This document shows positions 8,601-14,875 of a stretch of DNA of 64,000 nucleotides, one piece after another (the first letter of the stretch is position 1; every line of letters begins with the position of its first letter). The stretch covers positions 62,001-126,000 of the forward strand of contig JAEYSV010000002.1 in the NCBI GenBank assembly GCA_023434365.1, written 5' to 3'. This DNA is from Bacillota bacterium (GTDB lineage Bacteria > Bacillota > Clostridia > Lachnospirales > Lachnospiraceae). The position numbers and the translations under genes are program-made. The notes beneath the pieces were generated by a model, which saw only the letters and a program-made list of their open reading frames with translations, had not been told where the DNA came from and made no database searches.

Positions 8601-9621
8601 CACTTTCGGAGGCTGGTATAAAGATGCTACTTGTACCACTGCATGGAACTTTGCAACAGATAAAGTTACTTCCAATGTAACACTGTTTGCTAAATGGACA
8701 GTTAATAAATATGTTGTAACATTTAACAGCCAAGGTGGCAATGCAGTAGCAAGTCAGAGTATTAATTATGATGGTAAAATAACAGCACCTAAGTCACCAA
8801 CTAAGACTGGCTACACCTTCGGAGGCTGGTATAAAGATGCAGCATGTAAAACTGTATGGAACTTTGCAACGGATAATGTTACTACCAATGTAACACTATT
8901 TGCTAAGTGGAACGTTAATAAATATACTGTAACATTTAACAGCAAGGGTGGAAGTAAACTAGCAAGCCAGAGTATTAATTATAATGATACAATTACAAAG
9001 CCAAAAACACCAACCAAGACTGGATATACTTTTAGTGGCTGGTACAAAGATGCCGCATGTAAGTATGTATGGAACTTCGCATCAGATAAAGTAACCAAAA
9101 CTACAACCTTATATGCTAAGTGGGTGGTTAATAAGTATACCGTAAAATTTAATAGTGTTGGTGGCAGTAAAATAAAAAGTAAAACGGCTAACTATAATAC
9201 GCATATTGCCGCACCTAAAGTACCAACCAGATCAGGTTATACATTCCTAGGATGGTATAAGGATTCAAAATATAAAGCAAAATGGTATTTTAGTAAAACT
9301 ACAGTAAAAAAGAACACCACTTTATATGCTAAGTGGGCAAAAAACCCATCAGCACCTAAGAAAGTATCAATTGTAAAGTCAAAATCAAGAACTGTAAAAA
9401 TCAGCTGGAGTAAAGTAAGCGGAGTAAGGGGTTATAAAGTATACCGAGCAACCTCCAAATATGGTAAGTATACTTTGTTAAAAACGACTACTAAGAATAG
9501 TTATACTAGTAAATCACTTTCTAAAGGAAAGACTTACTATTATAAGGTTAGATTTTATAAGCTAGTTGATAAACAGAGGGTGTATAGTAGCTATACAAAG
9601 ATATTTTCAATTAGGTATTAA
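5683..9621 (+). CDS. Secreted multidomain GH10 endo-1,4-beta-xylanase
   Basis: A 1312-residue exported enzyme that should hydrolyse xylan backbones outside the cell. Domains in order: signal peptide (about 1-31); two homologous beta-sandwich modules (about 35-207 and 225-385, each with NNWDGVDL-like and YIDNITV-like motifs) resembling CBM22; a third related module (about 395-565); the GH10 catalytic domain (about 570-930); four InlB/Listeria-Bacteroides-type repeats (about 937-1219, motif GYTFGGWYKD); and a C-terminal fibronectin-III-like domain (about 1222-1312). Catalytic residues are the acid/base Glu703 in WDVANEVF and the nucleophile Glu846 in VSELDIP. No dockerin, SLH or LPxTG motif is present, so wall or matrix attachment would rely on the repeats. 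The ATG follows AAGGAGG. A strong terminator follows. Carbohydrate-binding family assignments are by resemblance only. Confidence 0.93.
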   Translation: MSKKVVAALTLVVYLFTTIPTDGLSFVQAATGESITLYDLGNDSNLTIGESMSSPALEKAGGPTIDVVQGNNGPSLHVTNVVNSWDGVDLKPTALMQPDGSYLAGAYTFTVSGHVDPGVVSSYVNKAGNPDTLQMVFGMSADPYSWFANQTISADGDGTFTLTYNTTFSSASELSNLGYNFRIQKNGEGLATSPTSFYIDNITVNVIPSSGEQPETPVEPDNNLPVGTTATLYDLDADTNISVDGSLDDTLALANSGDGEISIVQGNDGTVSLYVHNRVNNWDGVDLFRSALMHENAYYAGDYVFTVKGHLDLADVADSSRFVFGMSQSPWGELNKVDVASDGTFTLNYTKNYSTAAFAALPYDFRIQTTDKNPLAYYIDSITVTVTGTAPKVKQLYTFPFDDEATQGSFFAPTTSSAELAWVNQPSIGHDDDAALQVTHKGTDYTGANNAVRLTLPKPLPVSAAYNISAWVYVPVEANTGKSTLTGPSIVLNGDYAGATDASKFPADGGNIAVGTWQELNVTLPMNTTPISTIDFLFATDDATTHPDEWRFDNIVITQVGDRIITPKWELDLPSLAEAYNSVFLSGNIMSPEQTTDTELTNMYKHQYNVVTAENAMKPQNLSSAKGVYNYTEADKIINWAQENDILVHGHTLVWHSQSADWLTKNGNSPLTREEARANMQSYINEVAGYFAGKVISWDVANEVFQNDVYTAPEDWKSVLRGAPGVSDTSPWYAAYANGADTSKGESGADFIYDAFAFTRLADPDSKLFYNDYNEIEVGKSEAIAMMVEELNEKWKTDPRNTDSDRPLIEGVGMQAHYWTGELNPADVEAAIKRFIKAGADVAVSELDIPVGTYPTYQQNTELTEADAKIQADLYKQLYKIYIKYANNIDRVTIWGKADPQSWRFEGYPTLFDDSFAAKDAFYAVIEAAADIIPTPVQYTVTFDSQGGSALSSQVVDADSIITASTAPTKTGYTFGGWYKDATCTTAWNFATDKVTSNVTLFAKWTVNKYVVTFNSQGGNAVASQSINYDGKITAPKSPTKTGYTFGGWYKDAACKTVWNFATDNVTTNVTLFAKWNVNKYTVTFNSKGGSKLASQSINYNDTITKPKTPTKTGYTFSGWYKDAACKYVWNFASDKVTKTTTLYAKWVVNKYTVKFNSVGGSKIKSKTANYNTHIAAPKVPTRSGYTFLGWYKDSKYKAKWYFSKTTVKKNTTLYAKWAKNPSAPKKVSIVKSKSRTVKISWSKVSGVRGYKVYRATSKYGKYTLLKTTTKNSYTSKSLSKGKTYYYKVRFYKLVDKQRVYSSYTKIFSIRY
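8491..9345 (+). repeat. Four tandem InlB-type repeats inside the xylanase gene
   Basis: Four consecutive in-frame units of about 70 codons, each with the pattern VTFNSxGG, then PTKTGYTFxGWYKD, then LFAKW. Copies 1-3 are close at the base level and copy 4 (with GYTFLGWYKD) is more diverged. These match the repeat family found in bacterial surface proteins, where it serves as a stalk or wall-contact module. Confidence 0.85.
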
Positions 9622-9632
9622 GTAAAAAAAAA

Positions 9633-9664
9633 ACAGGGGATTCAGATTAATCTGTATCCCCTGT
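9633..9664. terminator. Bidirectional terminator between xylanase and GGGtGRT genes
   Basis: Near-perfect hairpin built from ACAGGGGAT, CAGATT / AATCTG and ATCCCCTGT. It is preceded by A9 (a T9 tract for the minus strand) and followed by TATTTTATT. It serves both converging genes. Confidence 0.9.
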
Positions 9665-9695
9665 TATTTTATTGATTAAACAACCTCAGTATTCC

Positions 9696-10706
9696 TTAGA
9701 ACTTCCCAGCATCAGCTGCTTCTTGAACACTTACAGCAACCGCTACGGTAGCGCCTACCATTGGGTTGTTACCCATACCGATAAGACCCATCATTTCTAC
9801 GTGAGCAGGTACGGATGAAGAACCAGCAAACTGTGCATCAGAGTGCATACGTCCCATAGTATCAGTCATACCATAAGAAGCTGGACCAGCTGCCATGTTA
9901 TCTGGGTGAAGAGTTCTACCTGTACCACCACCAGATGCTACGGAGAAGTATTTTTTACCCTGTTCCATACATTCTTTTTTGTAAGTTCCTGCAACTGGAT
10001 GTTGGAAACGAGTTGGGTTAGTTGAGTTACCAGTGATGGAAACGTCTACGCCTTCTTTGTGCATGATAGCTACGCCTTCACGAACATCGTTTGCACCATA
10101 GCAGTTAACTTTACTTCTAAGACCTGTAGAGTAAGATTTTCTATATACTTCTTTCACTTCACCAGTGTAGTAATCAAAATCAGTTTCCACAAAAGTAAAT
10201 CCATTGATACGGCTGATGATTTGAGCCGCATCTTTTCCAAGACCATTTAAGATAACACGTAAAGGCTCTTTACGTACTTTATTTGCTTTTTCTGCAATAC
10301 CGATTGCACCTTCTGCTGCTGCAAATGATTCATGACCTGCTAAGAAAGCGAAACATTTAGTTTCTTCTTCTAATAACATTTTACCAAGGTTACCATGTCC
10401 GATACCTACTCTACGATCGTCAGCTACGGAACCTGGGATACAGAATGCTTGAAGACCTTCACCGATTGCTGCTGCAGCATCTGCTGCTCTTCTACAATCT
10501 TTTTTAATTGCAATTGCAGCACCTACTATGTAAGCCCAGCAAGCATTTTCGAAACAGATTGGTTGGATACCTTTTACTTGGTTATATACATCAAGACCAG
10601 CATCTTTTGTAATTTGTTCAGCTTCTTCAATGGAAGCAATTCCATAGCTGTTTAATACTTTATTGATTTGGTCAATTCTTCTTGAATAAGATTCAAATAA
10701 AGCCAT
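9696..10706 (-). CDS. GGGtGRT-family protein
   Basis: A 336-residue protein carrying the signature SGGGTGRT followed by LHPDNMAAGPASYGMTDTMG, which defines the uncharacterised GGGtGRT family of anaerobic bacteria and archaea. No signal peptide or membrane span is seen, so it should be cytosolic. The Gly-rich motif suggests binding of a phosphate or nucleotide group, and several conserved Cys and His residues are present; neither point is proven. It lies 20 bases downstream of a NifU-like iron-sulfur scaffold gene with a GGAGG ribosome site, so the two form an operon. That pairing is recurrent in other anaerobes to my knowledge and suggests a role in iron-sulfur or metal-cofactor handling. The biochemical function is unknown. 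Confidence 0.88.
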   Translation of the reverse strand: MALFESYSRRIDQINKVLNSYGIASIEEAEQITKDAGLDVYNQVKGIQPICFENACWAYIVGAAIAIKKDCRRAADAAAAIGEGLQAFCIPGSVADDRRVGIGHGNLGKMLLEEETKCFAFLAGHESFAAAEGAIGIAEKANKVRKEPLRVILNGLGKDAAQIISRINGFTFVETDFDYYTGEVKEVYRKSYSTGLRSKVNCYGANDVREGVAIMHKEGVDVSITGNSTNPTRFQHPVAGTYKKECMEQGKKYFSVASGGGTGRTLHPDNMAAGPASYGMTDTMGRMHSDAQFAGSSSVPAHVEMMGLIGMGNNPMVGATVAVAVSVQEAADAGKF

Positions 10707-10726
10707 TTTAAGTTCCTCCTTCTTCC

Positions 10727-11419
10727 TTACTGTTGTCTTGGGTCAATGATTTTCACAGCGTCAGCAACGCGGCCATATTGACCTTTGGATTTTTCAAAAG
10801 CAGTGTTTGCATCTTCACCTTTTTTCATGAAGTCCATCATACGTCCAAAGTTAACAAACTGATAACCAATGATTTGATCTTCTTCATCAACAGCAACACC
10901 GGTTACATAACCTTCTGCCATTTCAAGGTAACGAGGACCTTTTGCTAATGTTCCGTACATTGTACCAACCTGAGATCTCAGACCTTTTCCTAAGTCTTCA
11001 AGACCTGCACCAATTGGAAGACCACCTTCGGAGAAAGCAGATTGTGTTCTACCATAAGCGATTTGTAAGAATAATTCTCTCATTGCTGTATTGATAGCAT
11101 CACATACTAAGTCAGTATTAAGAGCTTCTAATACAGTTAATCCTGGAAGAATTTCAGATGCCATAGCTGCAGAGTGAGTCATACCAGAACATCCGATGGT
11201 TTCTACTAAAGCTTCTTGAATAATACCATCTTTTACGTTAAGAGTTAATTTACATCCACCTTGCTGTGGAGCACACCAGCCAATACCGTGAGTTAGGCCG
11301 CTGATGTCTGTAATTTGTTTAGATTTTACCCATTTAGCTTCTTCTGGGATAGGCGCTGCTCCGTGATGAACACCTTGAGCTAACGGACACATTTGTTCTA
11401 CTTCATGTGAATAAATCAT
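10727..11419 (-). CDS. NifU/IscU-like iron-sulfur cluster assembly scaffold protein
   Basis: A 230-residue protein of the iron-sulfur scaffold superfamily. Conserved cysteines lie in CAPQQGGCKLTLN and in ETIGCSGMTHSA, the usual cluster-ligand region. It is longer than IscU (about 130 residues) and has an extra C-terminal part. The start at 11419 is chosen because AAAGGAG lies seven bases upstream; the frame remains open 36 bases further. It is transcribed with the GGGtGRT gene and is the only NifU-like gene in the window, next to a nif cluster that otherwise lacks nifU. It may supply clusters to nitrogenase maturation, but that is inference. Confidence 0.82.
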   Translation of the reverse strand: MIYSHEVEQMCPLAQGVHHGAAPIPEEAKWVKSKQITDISGLTHGIGWCAPQQGGCKLTLNVKDGIIQEALVETIGCSGMTHSAAMASEILPGLTVLEALNTDLVCDAINTAMRELFLQIAYGRTQSAFSEGGLPIGAGLEDLGKGLRSQVGTMYGTLAKGPRYLEMAEGYVTGVAVDEEDQIIGYQFVNFGRMMDFMKKGEDANTAFEKSKGQYGRVADAVKIIDPRQQ

Positions 11420-11693
11420 GTTGAAACTCCTTTCAATATACATTTTATCTTGCAATAGCTGATCTCCTAATTACGATAGACACGCAATGAGGCCACTACT
11501 GTCATGCAAAAAGAAAGATAAGTGATTTACTTATCTAACTGTGAGAGCTATCTTTAATTATAAATCTATATTAACTATGTAATTTCACAGTATCTGTTAA
11601 ATAATCAATATTTCTCCACAGTTCTCCCTATTTTCTCACAAAAATATCATTTCGTCTATAGGTTTTATTAATTTTTTATCTTCTTGTTATGTA
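11420..11693. other. Gene-free stretch ahead of the scaffold/GGGtGRT operon
   Basis: No gene. It holds the leader of the minus-strand operon, with an inverted repeat at 11516-11536 (AGATAAGT / ACTTATCT, loop GATTT). A minus-strand TATAAT lies near 11560-11570 but no good -35 stands at the right distance. No clear terminator is seen after the gene that ends at 11694, so read-through from the nif side is possible. Confidence 0.4.
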
Positions 11694-12584
11694 CTACAAT
11701 TGAGACGTTCTTTTTATGGGTTGTTTGCATAAACCACATTGTTCACATGCAGTACATGTCATTTCATTATTTATAACCTTATTTTGAAATGTTTCGATAC
11801 TATGTAACTGATAAGAATAGCTTACTATATTCCCCTTCGAGTCTTTCACTTCGATACCTTCGTTAGTAAACATGATTTGTAATGGTACATATTCATATTG
11901 ATCATAAGATAACAGACTCCGTCTTTTTGTTGCCTTAATCGTATATTCGCCCCCTATCTTATCTCTGATAATTATTCCTGTTTTAATTGTAAGAACACTT
12001 TTCACCTCCCCATTTTTATAAAAAACAAGAGAGTTATTATCTGCATTAATTCCTATCGGGTTATTATCATATGCCTCTATTGCTCCAATAGCTGTAGAAA
12101 CCAATGTCCCTTTTTCTGGCTCAATACTCTTTAATTCTCCGCTTTCATAAAACGAGGCACCTAATCTAGCGTATATATGACCACAAGGAAGCGTTACATC
12201 AAAATGTTCTCCTTTCCAAAGGGTAATACTACGCAATGCTCCATTATGATACAATGAAACCGTTAATACCTTAACAGTAGCTTTAATTTGATTATAGACT
12301 ACCGATACAGGCACGGCTAATTTATACTCCTCCTCTTCAGTCCAATATCCACTGACTTGCCCATACAATGGAAATACTCTCTTAATATTTTGATCCTCAT
12401 AGAAAGTAATTAGTTCTGCATTAATGGTGCCAATACACGTACTAACCTGTATCGGCTCTTCTAAGTAAACACTTTTTAGTGCGCCCGAATCATAATAGAC
12501 TACCGATTGTTTATATTTATCTCTAGGCTTTTCATAACTATCCTTAGGAATTAACTCTCCATATTTTGATACTATCTTCCTCAT
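11694..12584 (-). CDS. Unknown repeat protein with a CxxCxxCxxC tail, last gene of the nif run
   Basis: A 296-residue soluble protein without signal peptide. It carries at least five copies of a short strand-turn motif of the form YYDSGALKSV, FYEDQNIKRV, LYHNGALRSI, FYESGELKSI, FYKNGEVKSV. This resembles MORN/YwqK-type repeats and suggests an extended beta structure. The C-terminus ends with CTACEQCGLC, four cysteines spaced CxxCxxCxxC, a likely metal or iron-sulfur site, then a basic tail. It lies 57 bases after nifV-alpha on the same strand and is probably part of the nif transcript. I do not recognise a named family. A role as a metal-binding accessory of cofactor assembly is possible but only inferred from position and cysteines. 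Confidence 0.8.
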   Translation of the reverse strand: MRKIVSKYGELIPKDSYEKPRDKYKQSVVYYDSGALKSVYLEEPIQVSTCIGTINAELITFYEDQNIKRVFPLYGQVSGYWTEEEEYKLAVPVSVVYNQIKATVKVLTVSLYHNGALRSITLWKGEHFDVTLPCGHIYARLGASFYESGELKSIEPEKGTLVSTAIGAIEAYDNNPIGINADNNSLVFYKNGEVKSVLTIKTGIIIRDKIGGEYTIKATKRRSLLSYDQYEYVPLQIMFTNEGIEVKDSKGNIVSYSYQLHSIETFQNKVINNEMTCTACEQCGLCKQPIKRTSQL

Positions 12585-12641
12585 ATTCTCTCCCTCTTTT
12601 CTATAGAAATATTATGTTTTCTCTTCTTAATATTTTATTTT

Positions 12642-13466
12642 TTAAGGAAAATGTGCATTCTCCTTCCCTTCATTTACAATATTCATAAGTACTTCTTCTA
12701 CATGATGAACTTTACTTCGATCTATACAGAAATCATACAATCTTTCTGCTGCTAATAAAAACTGATACATATTACAATTACCACTTCTTTCTCCAATTCC
12801 AAGTACCGTGCAATCAATGTAGTTGACTCCTTCTTTGGCTGCTTCAATAGAATTAGCGATTGCCATACCAAGATCATTATGAGCATGAAATTCTATCCCT
12901 ATATCTACATGCTCCCGAATATCTCTTACTATACTTCCTGCTCTGACTGGAGTTAGTATTCCTACAGTATCTGCAATGCGAATCCTATTAACTCCAAGAT
13001 CCTTTAGTAATTTAGCCGTATGAATCATAAATCCAACGTCAGCCCGAGATGCATCTTCAAAACCTACTGTTACGTCCACTCCCCGCCCTAATGCTTCTTC
13101 CACACAACTACGAACAGAATTTAACACCCATGCTTTATTTTTGTTTAGTTTATTATAAATCTGCACATAAGATACTGGAACACCAATATGTATAATATCA
13201 GGTGTACAGGAAACAGAGTAAATGACATCCTTTACATTTACTCTGCTCCAAACTGATATTCTTGCCTGCGTTTTTTTTGCTTGTATTTCCTCTATGTACT
13301 GAACTCCCTCTACTCCGATTGTAGGTGTTCCTACTTCTATCTCATATATGCCAAGCTGATCTAATAATAGTGCCAGCTTAACTTTATCTTTTGGACGAAG
13401 AGCAATTCCTGGACGCTGTTCTCCATCTCTAAGCGTCGTGTCTACTATGAATCTCATTTCCTTCAT
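12642..13466 (-). CDS. nifV-alpha: Homocitrate synthase subunit NifV-alpha
   Basis: A 274-residue TIM-barrel protein of the homocitrate/isopropylmalate synthase family. It has the catalytic motif DTTLRDGEQRPG (about residues 9-20) and the metal-binding HAHNDLGMA (about 195-203). It lacks the C-terminal dimerisation part of full-length NifV (about 380 residues). As in Clostridium pasteurianum, this is the N-terminal catalytic half of a split enzyme. It should condense acetyl-CoA and 2-oxoglutarate into homocitrate, the organic ligand of FeMo cofactor, together with the omega subunit. The ATG at 13466 follows AGGAGG by nine bases and lies inside the 3' end of nifV-omega (38-base overlap), implying coupled translation. 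Confidence 0.9.
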   Translation of the reverse strand: MKEMRFIVDTTLRDGEQRPGIALRPKDKVKLALLLDQLGIYEIEVGTPTIGVEGVQYIEEIQAKKTQARISVWSRVNVKDVIYSVSCTPDIIHIGVPVSYVQIYNKLNKNKAWVLNSVRSCVEEALGRGVDVTVGFEDASRADVGFMIHTAKLLKDLGVNRIRIADTVGILTPVRAGSIVRDIREHVDIGIEFHAHNDLGMAIANSIEAAKEGVNYIDCTVLGIGERSGNCNMYQFLLAAERLYDFCIDRSKVHHVEEVLMNIVNEGKENAHFP

Positions 13467-14424
13467 AGGCAATTACCTCCTGAACTACTTGTAGGAATTC
13501 ACGATCTGTAATACTATCACGCTTTTTCATACTTATTCGCTTAACCTGCTTAAGAATTTTTCTGACTTTTAATGTATCATTGATAACAATCCCATATTCT
13601 TTTAGCTTAATTTGAATTGAACTGCTTCCTGAATGTTTTCCTAGACATATTTTTATTTCCTTGCCTAAGATGCTAGGACTAAAGGCTTGATAATTATTAG
13701 GGTTTTTAATGATACCATCTACGTGAATCCCTGATTCTACTGAAAATATCGAGCTCCCGATAATTGGCTTACAACTTATTGTTCTAACACCAGTAATTGA
13801 CTCAATCCATTGTTTTATATCCATCAAAGCCTCTATATTCTGATTTGGTTTGTGTCGCTTTATTACCCTTAATGCTACCATCACTTCCTCGGTAGCCGCT
13901 TGGTTTCCATATCCTGCAAAAGTAGTAATTACTTCTGTTCCACCTAAGAGAACCCACTGTACAGCCAGTGCCGTTGCCAGATGATACGTATTTTCAGGGC
14001 AGAAAACGATTTTACTTTTATGTAGTGTTTGTTTGATTTCTTCCATCAGATTCACAAAATTATAACATAGCAAATCATCTAACCCAACTAACGCTACATA
14101 ATCTTTGTCTGCAATAGCTCTTAACTGTACAAGTTCTCTTACATCATTCATTTGATATTCAGATATCACAGCAGTTCCATTTTCTCCATGACGTACGATG
14201 TATTTATAGATATTTTGGTATTTGCATGGGTTCGGTATATAATCTATATGTAGATAGAATCTATACCCCTCCGGTAAGGTATCAATTTCTTCATACATAG
14301 CCATTGATATGGCAATATCTATAACTCCAATTTGCTTCATCAAGTGGATAAATTCATGAAACTGTTCTCTGGTTGGCAGACAATCATCTAATTTTGTTAA
14401 TGTAGCATCTATGATTCGAATCAT
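13429..14424 (-). CDS. nifV-omega: Homocitrate synthase subunit NifV-omega
   Basis: A 331-residue partner of NifV-alpha. The N-terminal barrel is degenerate: the first strand reads IIDATLTKLDD where catalytic members have DTTLRDGEQ. The C-terminal part keeps features of this enzyme family (VESGIHVDGI, LGKHSG, then a helical tail). This matches the omega subunit of the two-gene homocitrate synthase known from C. pasteurianum. The ATG at 14424 is chosen for its AGGGAGGAGG ribosome site; the frame is open 30 bases further upstream. It stands 112 bases after the ferredoxin gene and overlaps nifV-alpha. It probably completes or regulates the alpha subunit rather than catalysing alone. Confidence 0.87.
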   Translation of the reverse strand: MIRIIDATLTKLDDCLPTREQFHEFIHLMKQIGVIDIAISMAMYEEIDTLPEGYRFYLHIDYIPNPCKYQNIYKYIVRHGENGTAVISEYQMNDVRELVQLRAIADKDYVALVGLDDLLCYNFVNLMEEIKQTLHKSKIVFCPENTYHLATALAVQWVLLGGTEVITTFAGYGNQAATEEVMVALRVIKRHKPNQNIEALMDIKQWIESITGVRTISCKPIIGSSIFSVESGIHVDGIIKNPNNYQAFSPSILGKEIKICLGKHSGSSSIQIKLKEYGIVINDTLKVRKILKQVKRISMKKRDSITDREFLQVVQEVIAYEGNEIHSRHDA

Positions 14425-14536
14425 GAAGCCTCCTCCCTTCTTTCTGAATATCATGCATATAGGGTCAAGCGGATATTCTCATTTCTCTTCGCTACATGCT
14501 CATAACCTATTAAGCAGCTTCGCTCCTACAAAATGG

Positions 14537-14845
14537 TTAAATCATCAATTCTGTGACTGGATTACCCTTCTCAAAATGTTCTTCAAATATCCGCTCGACA
14601 TCATCTTGTGAGACATTGCCATACCATACTCCTTCAGGATATACAACAACAATCGGTCCTTTGTCACAGATACCAAAACATCCGGTGTTATTAACAACAA
14701 CTTCTCCGGATAGATCTCTGTCTTCAATTTCTTCCATAAATCGCTGCACCAAATCCACAGAACCTTTGGAATAACAGAAGCCTTTTTGCTGACCATTGAT
14801 ACGGCAACTAGTACAGATGAATACATGATATTTTGGTTGAACCAC
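14537..14845 (-). CDS. Thioredoxin-like [2Fe-2S] ferredoxin of the nif cluster
   Basis: A 102-residue protein closely resembling the Clostridium pasteurianum [2Fe-2S] ferredoxin: VFICTSCRINGQQKGFCYSKGS, NNTGCFGICDKGP and VVVYPEGVWYGNV. Five cysteines (about 11, 14, 24, 56, 60) include the cluster ligands; in this fold some ligands sit on a mobile loop. The start is a GTG at 14845 behind AGGAGAGGTGG. The C. pasteurianum homologue is known to interact with the MoFe protein, so this one may act in electron transfer or maturation at nitrogenase. It lies between nifN-B and nifV-omega, 30 bases after nifN-B, in the same transcript. Confidence 0.9.
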   Translation of the reverse strand: MVQPKYHVFICTSCRINGQQKGFCYSKGSVDLVQRFMEEIEDRDLSGEVVVNNTGCFGICDKGPIVVVYPEGVWYGNVSQDDVERIFEEHFEKGNPVTELMI

Positions 14846-14875
14846 GCTATCACCACCTCTCCTATTAATATCTAT

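Noticed and set aside
11694..12584. YwqK-type antitoxin of a toxin-antitoxin pair
   Set aside because: There is no toxin gene next to it. The repeats alone do not show such a role and the cysteine tail is not typical.
14545..14856. Second minus-strand frame over the ferredoxin gene
   Set aside because: The ferredoxin frame has all conserved cysteines and a GTG with a good ribosome site; this one has no family features.
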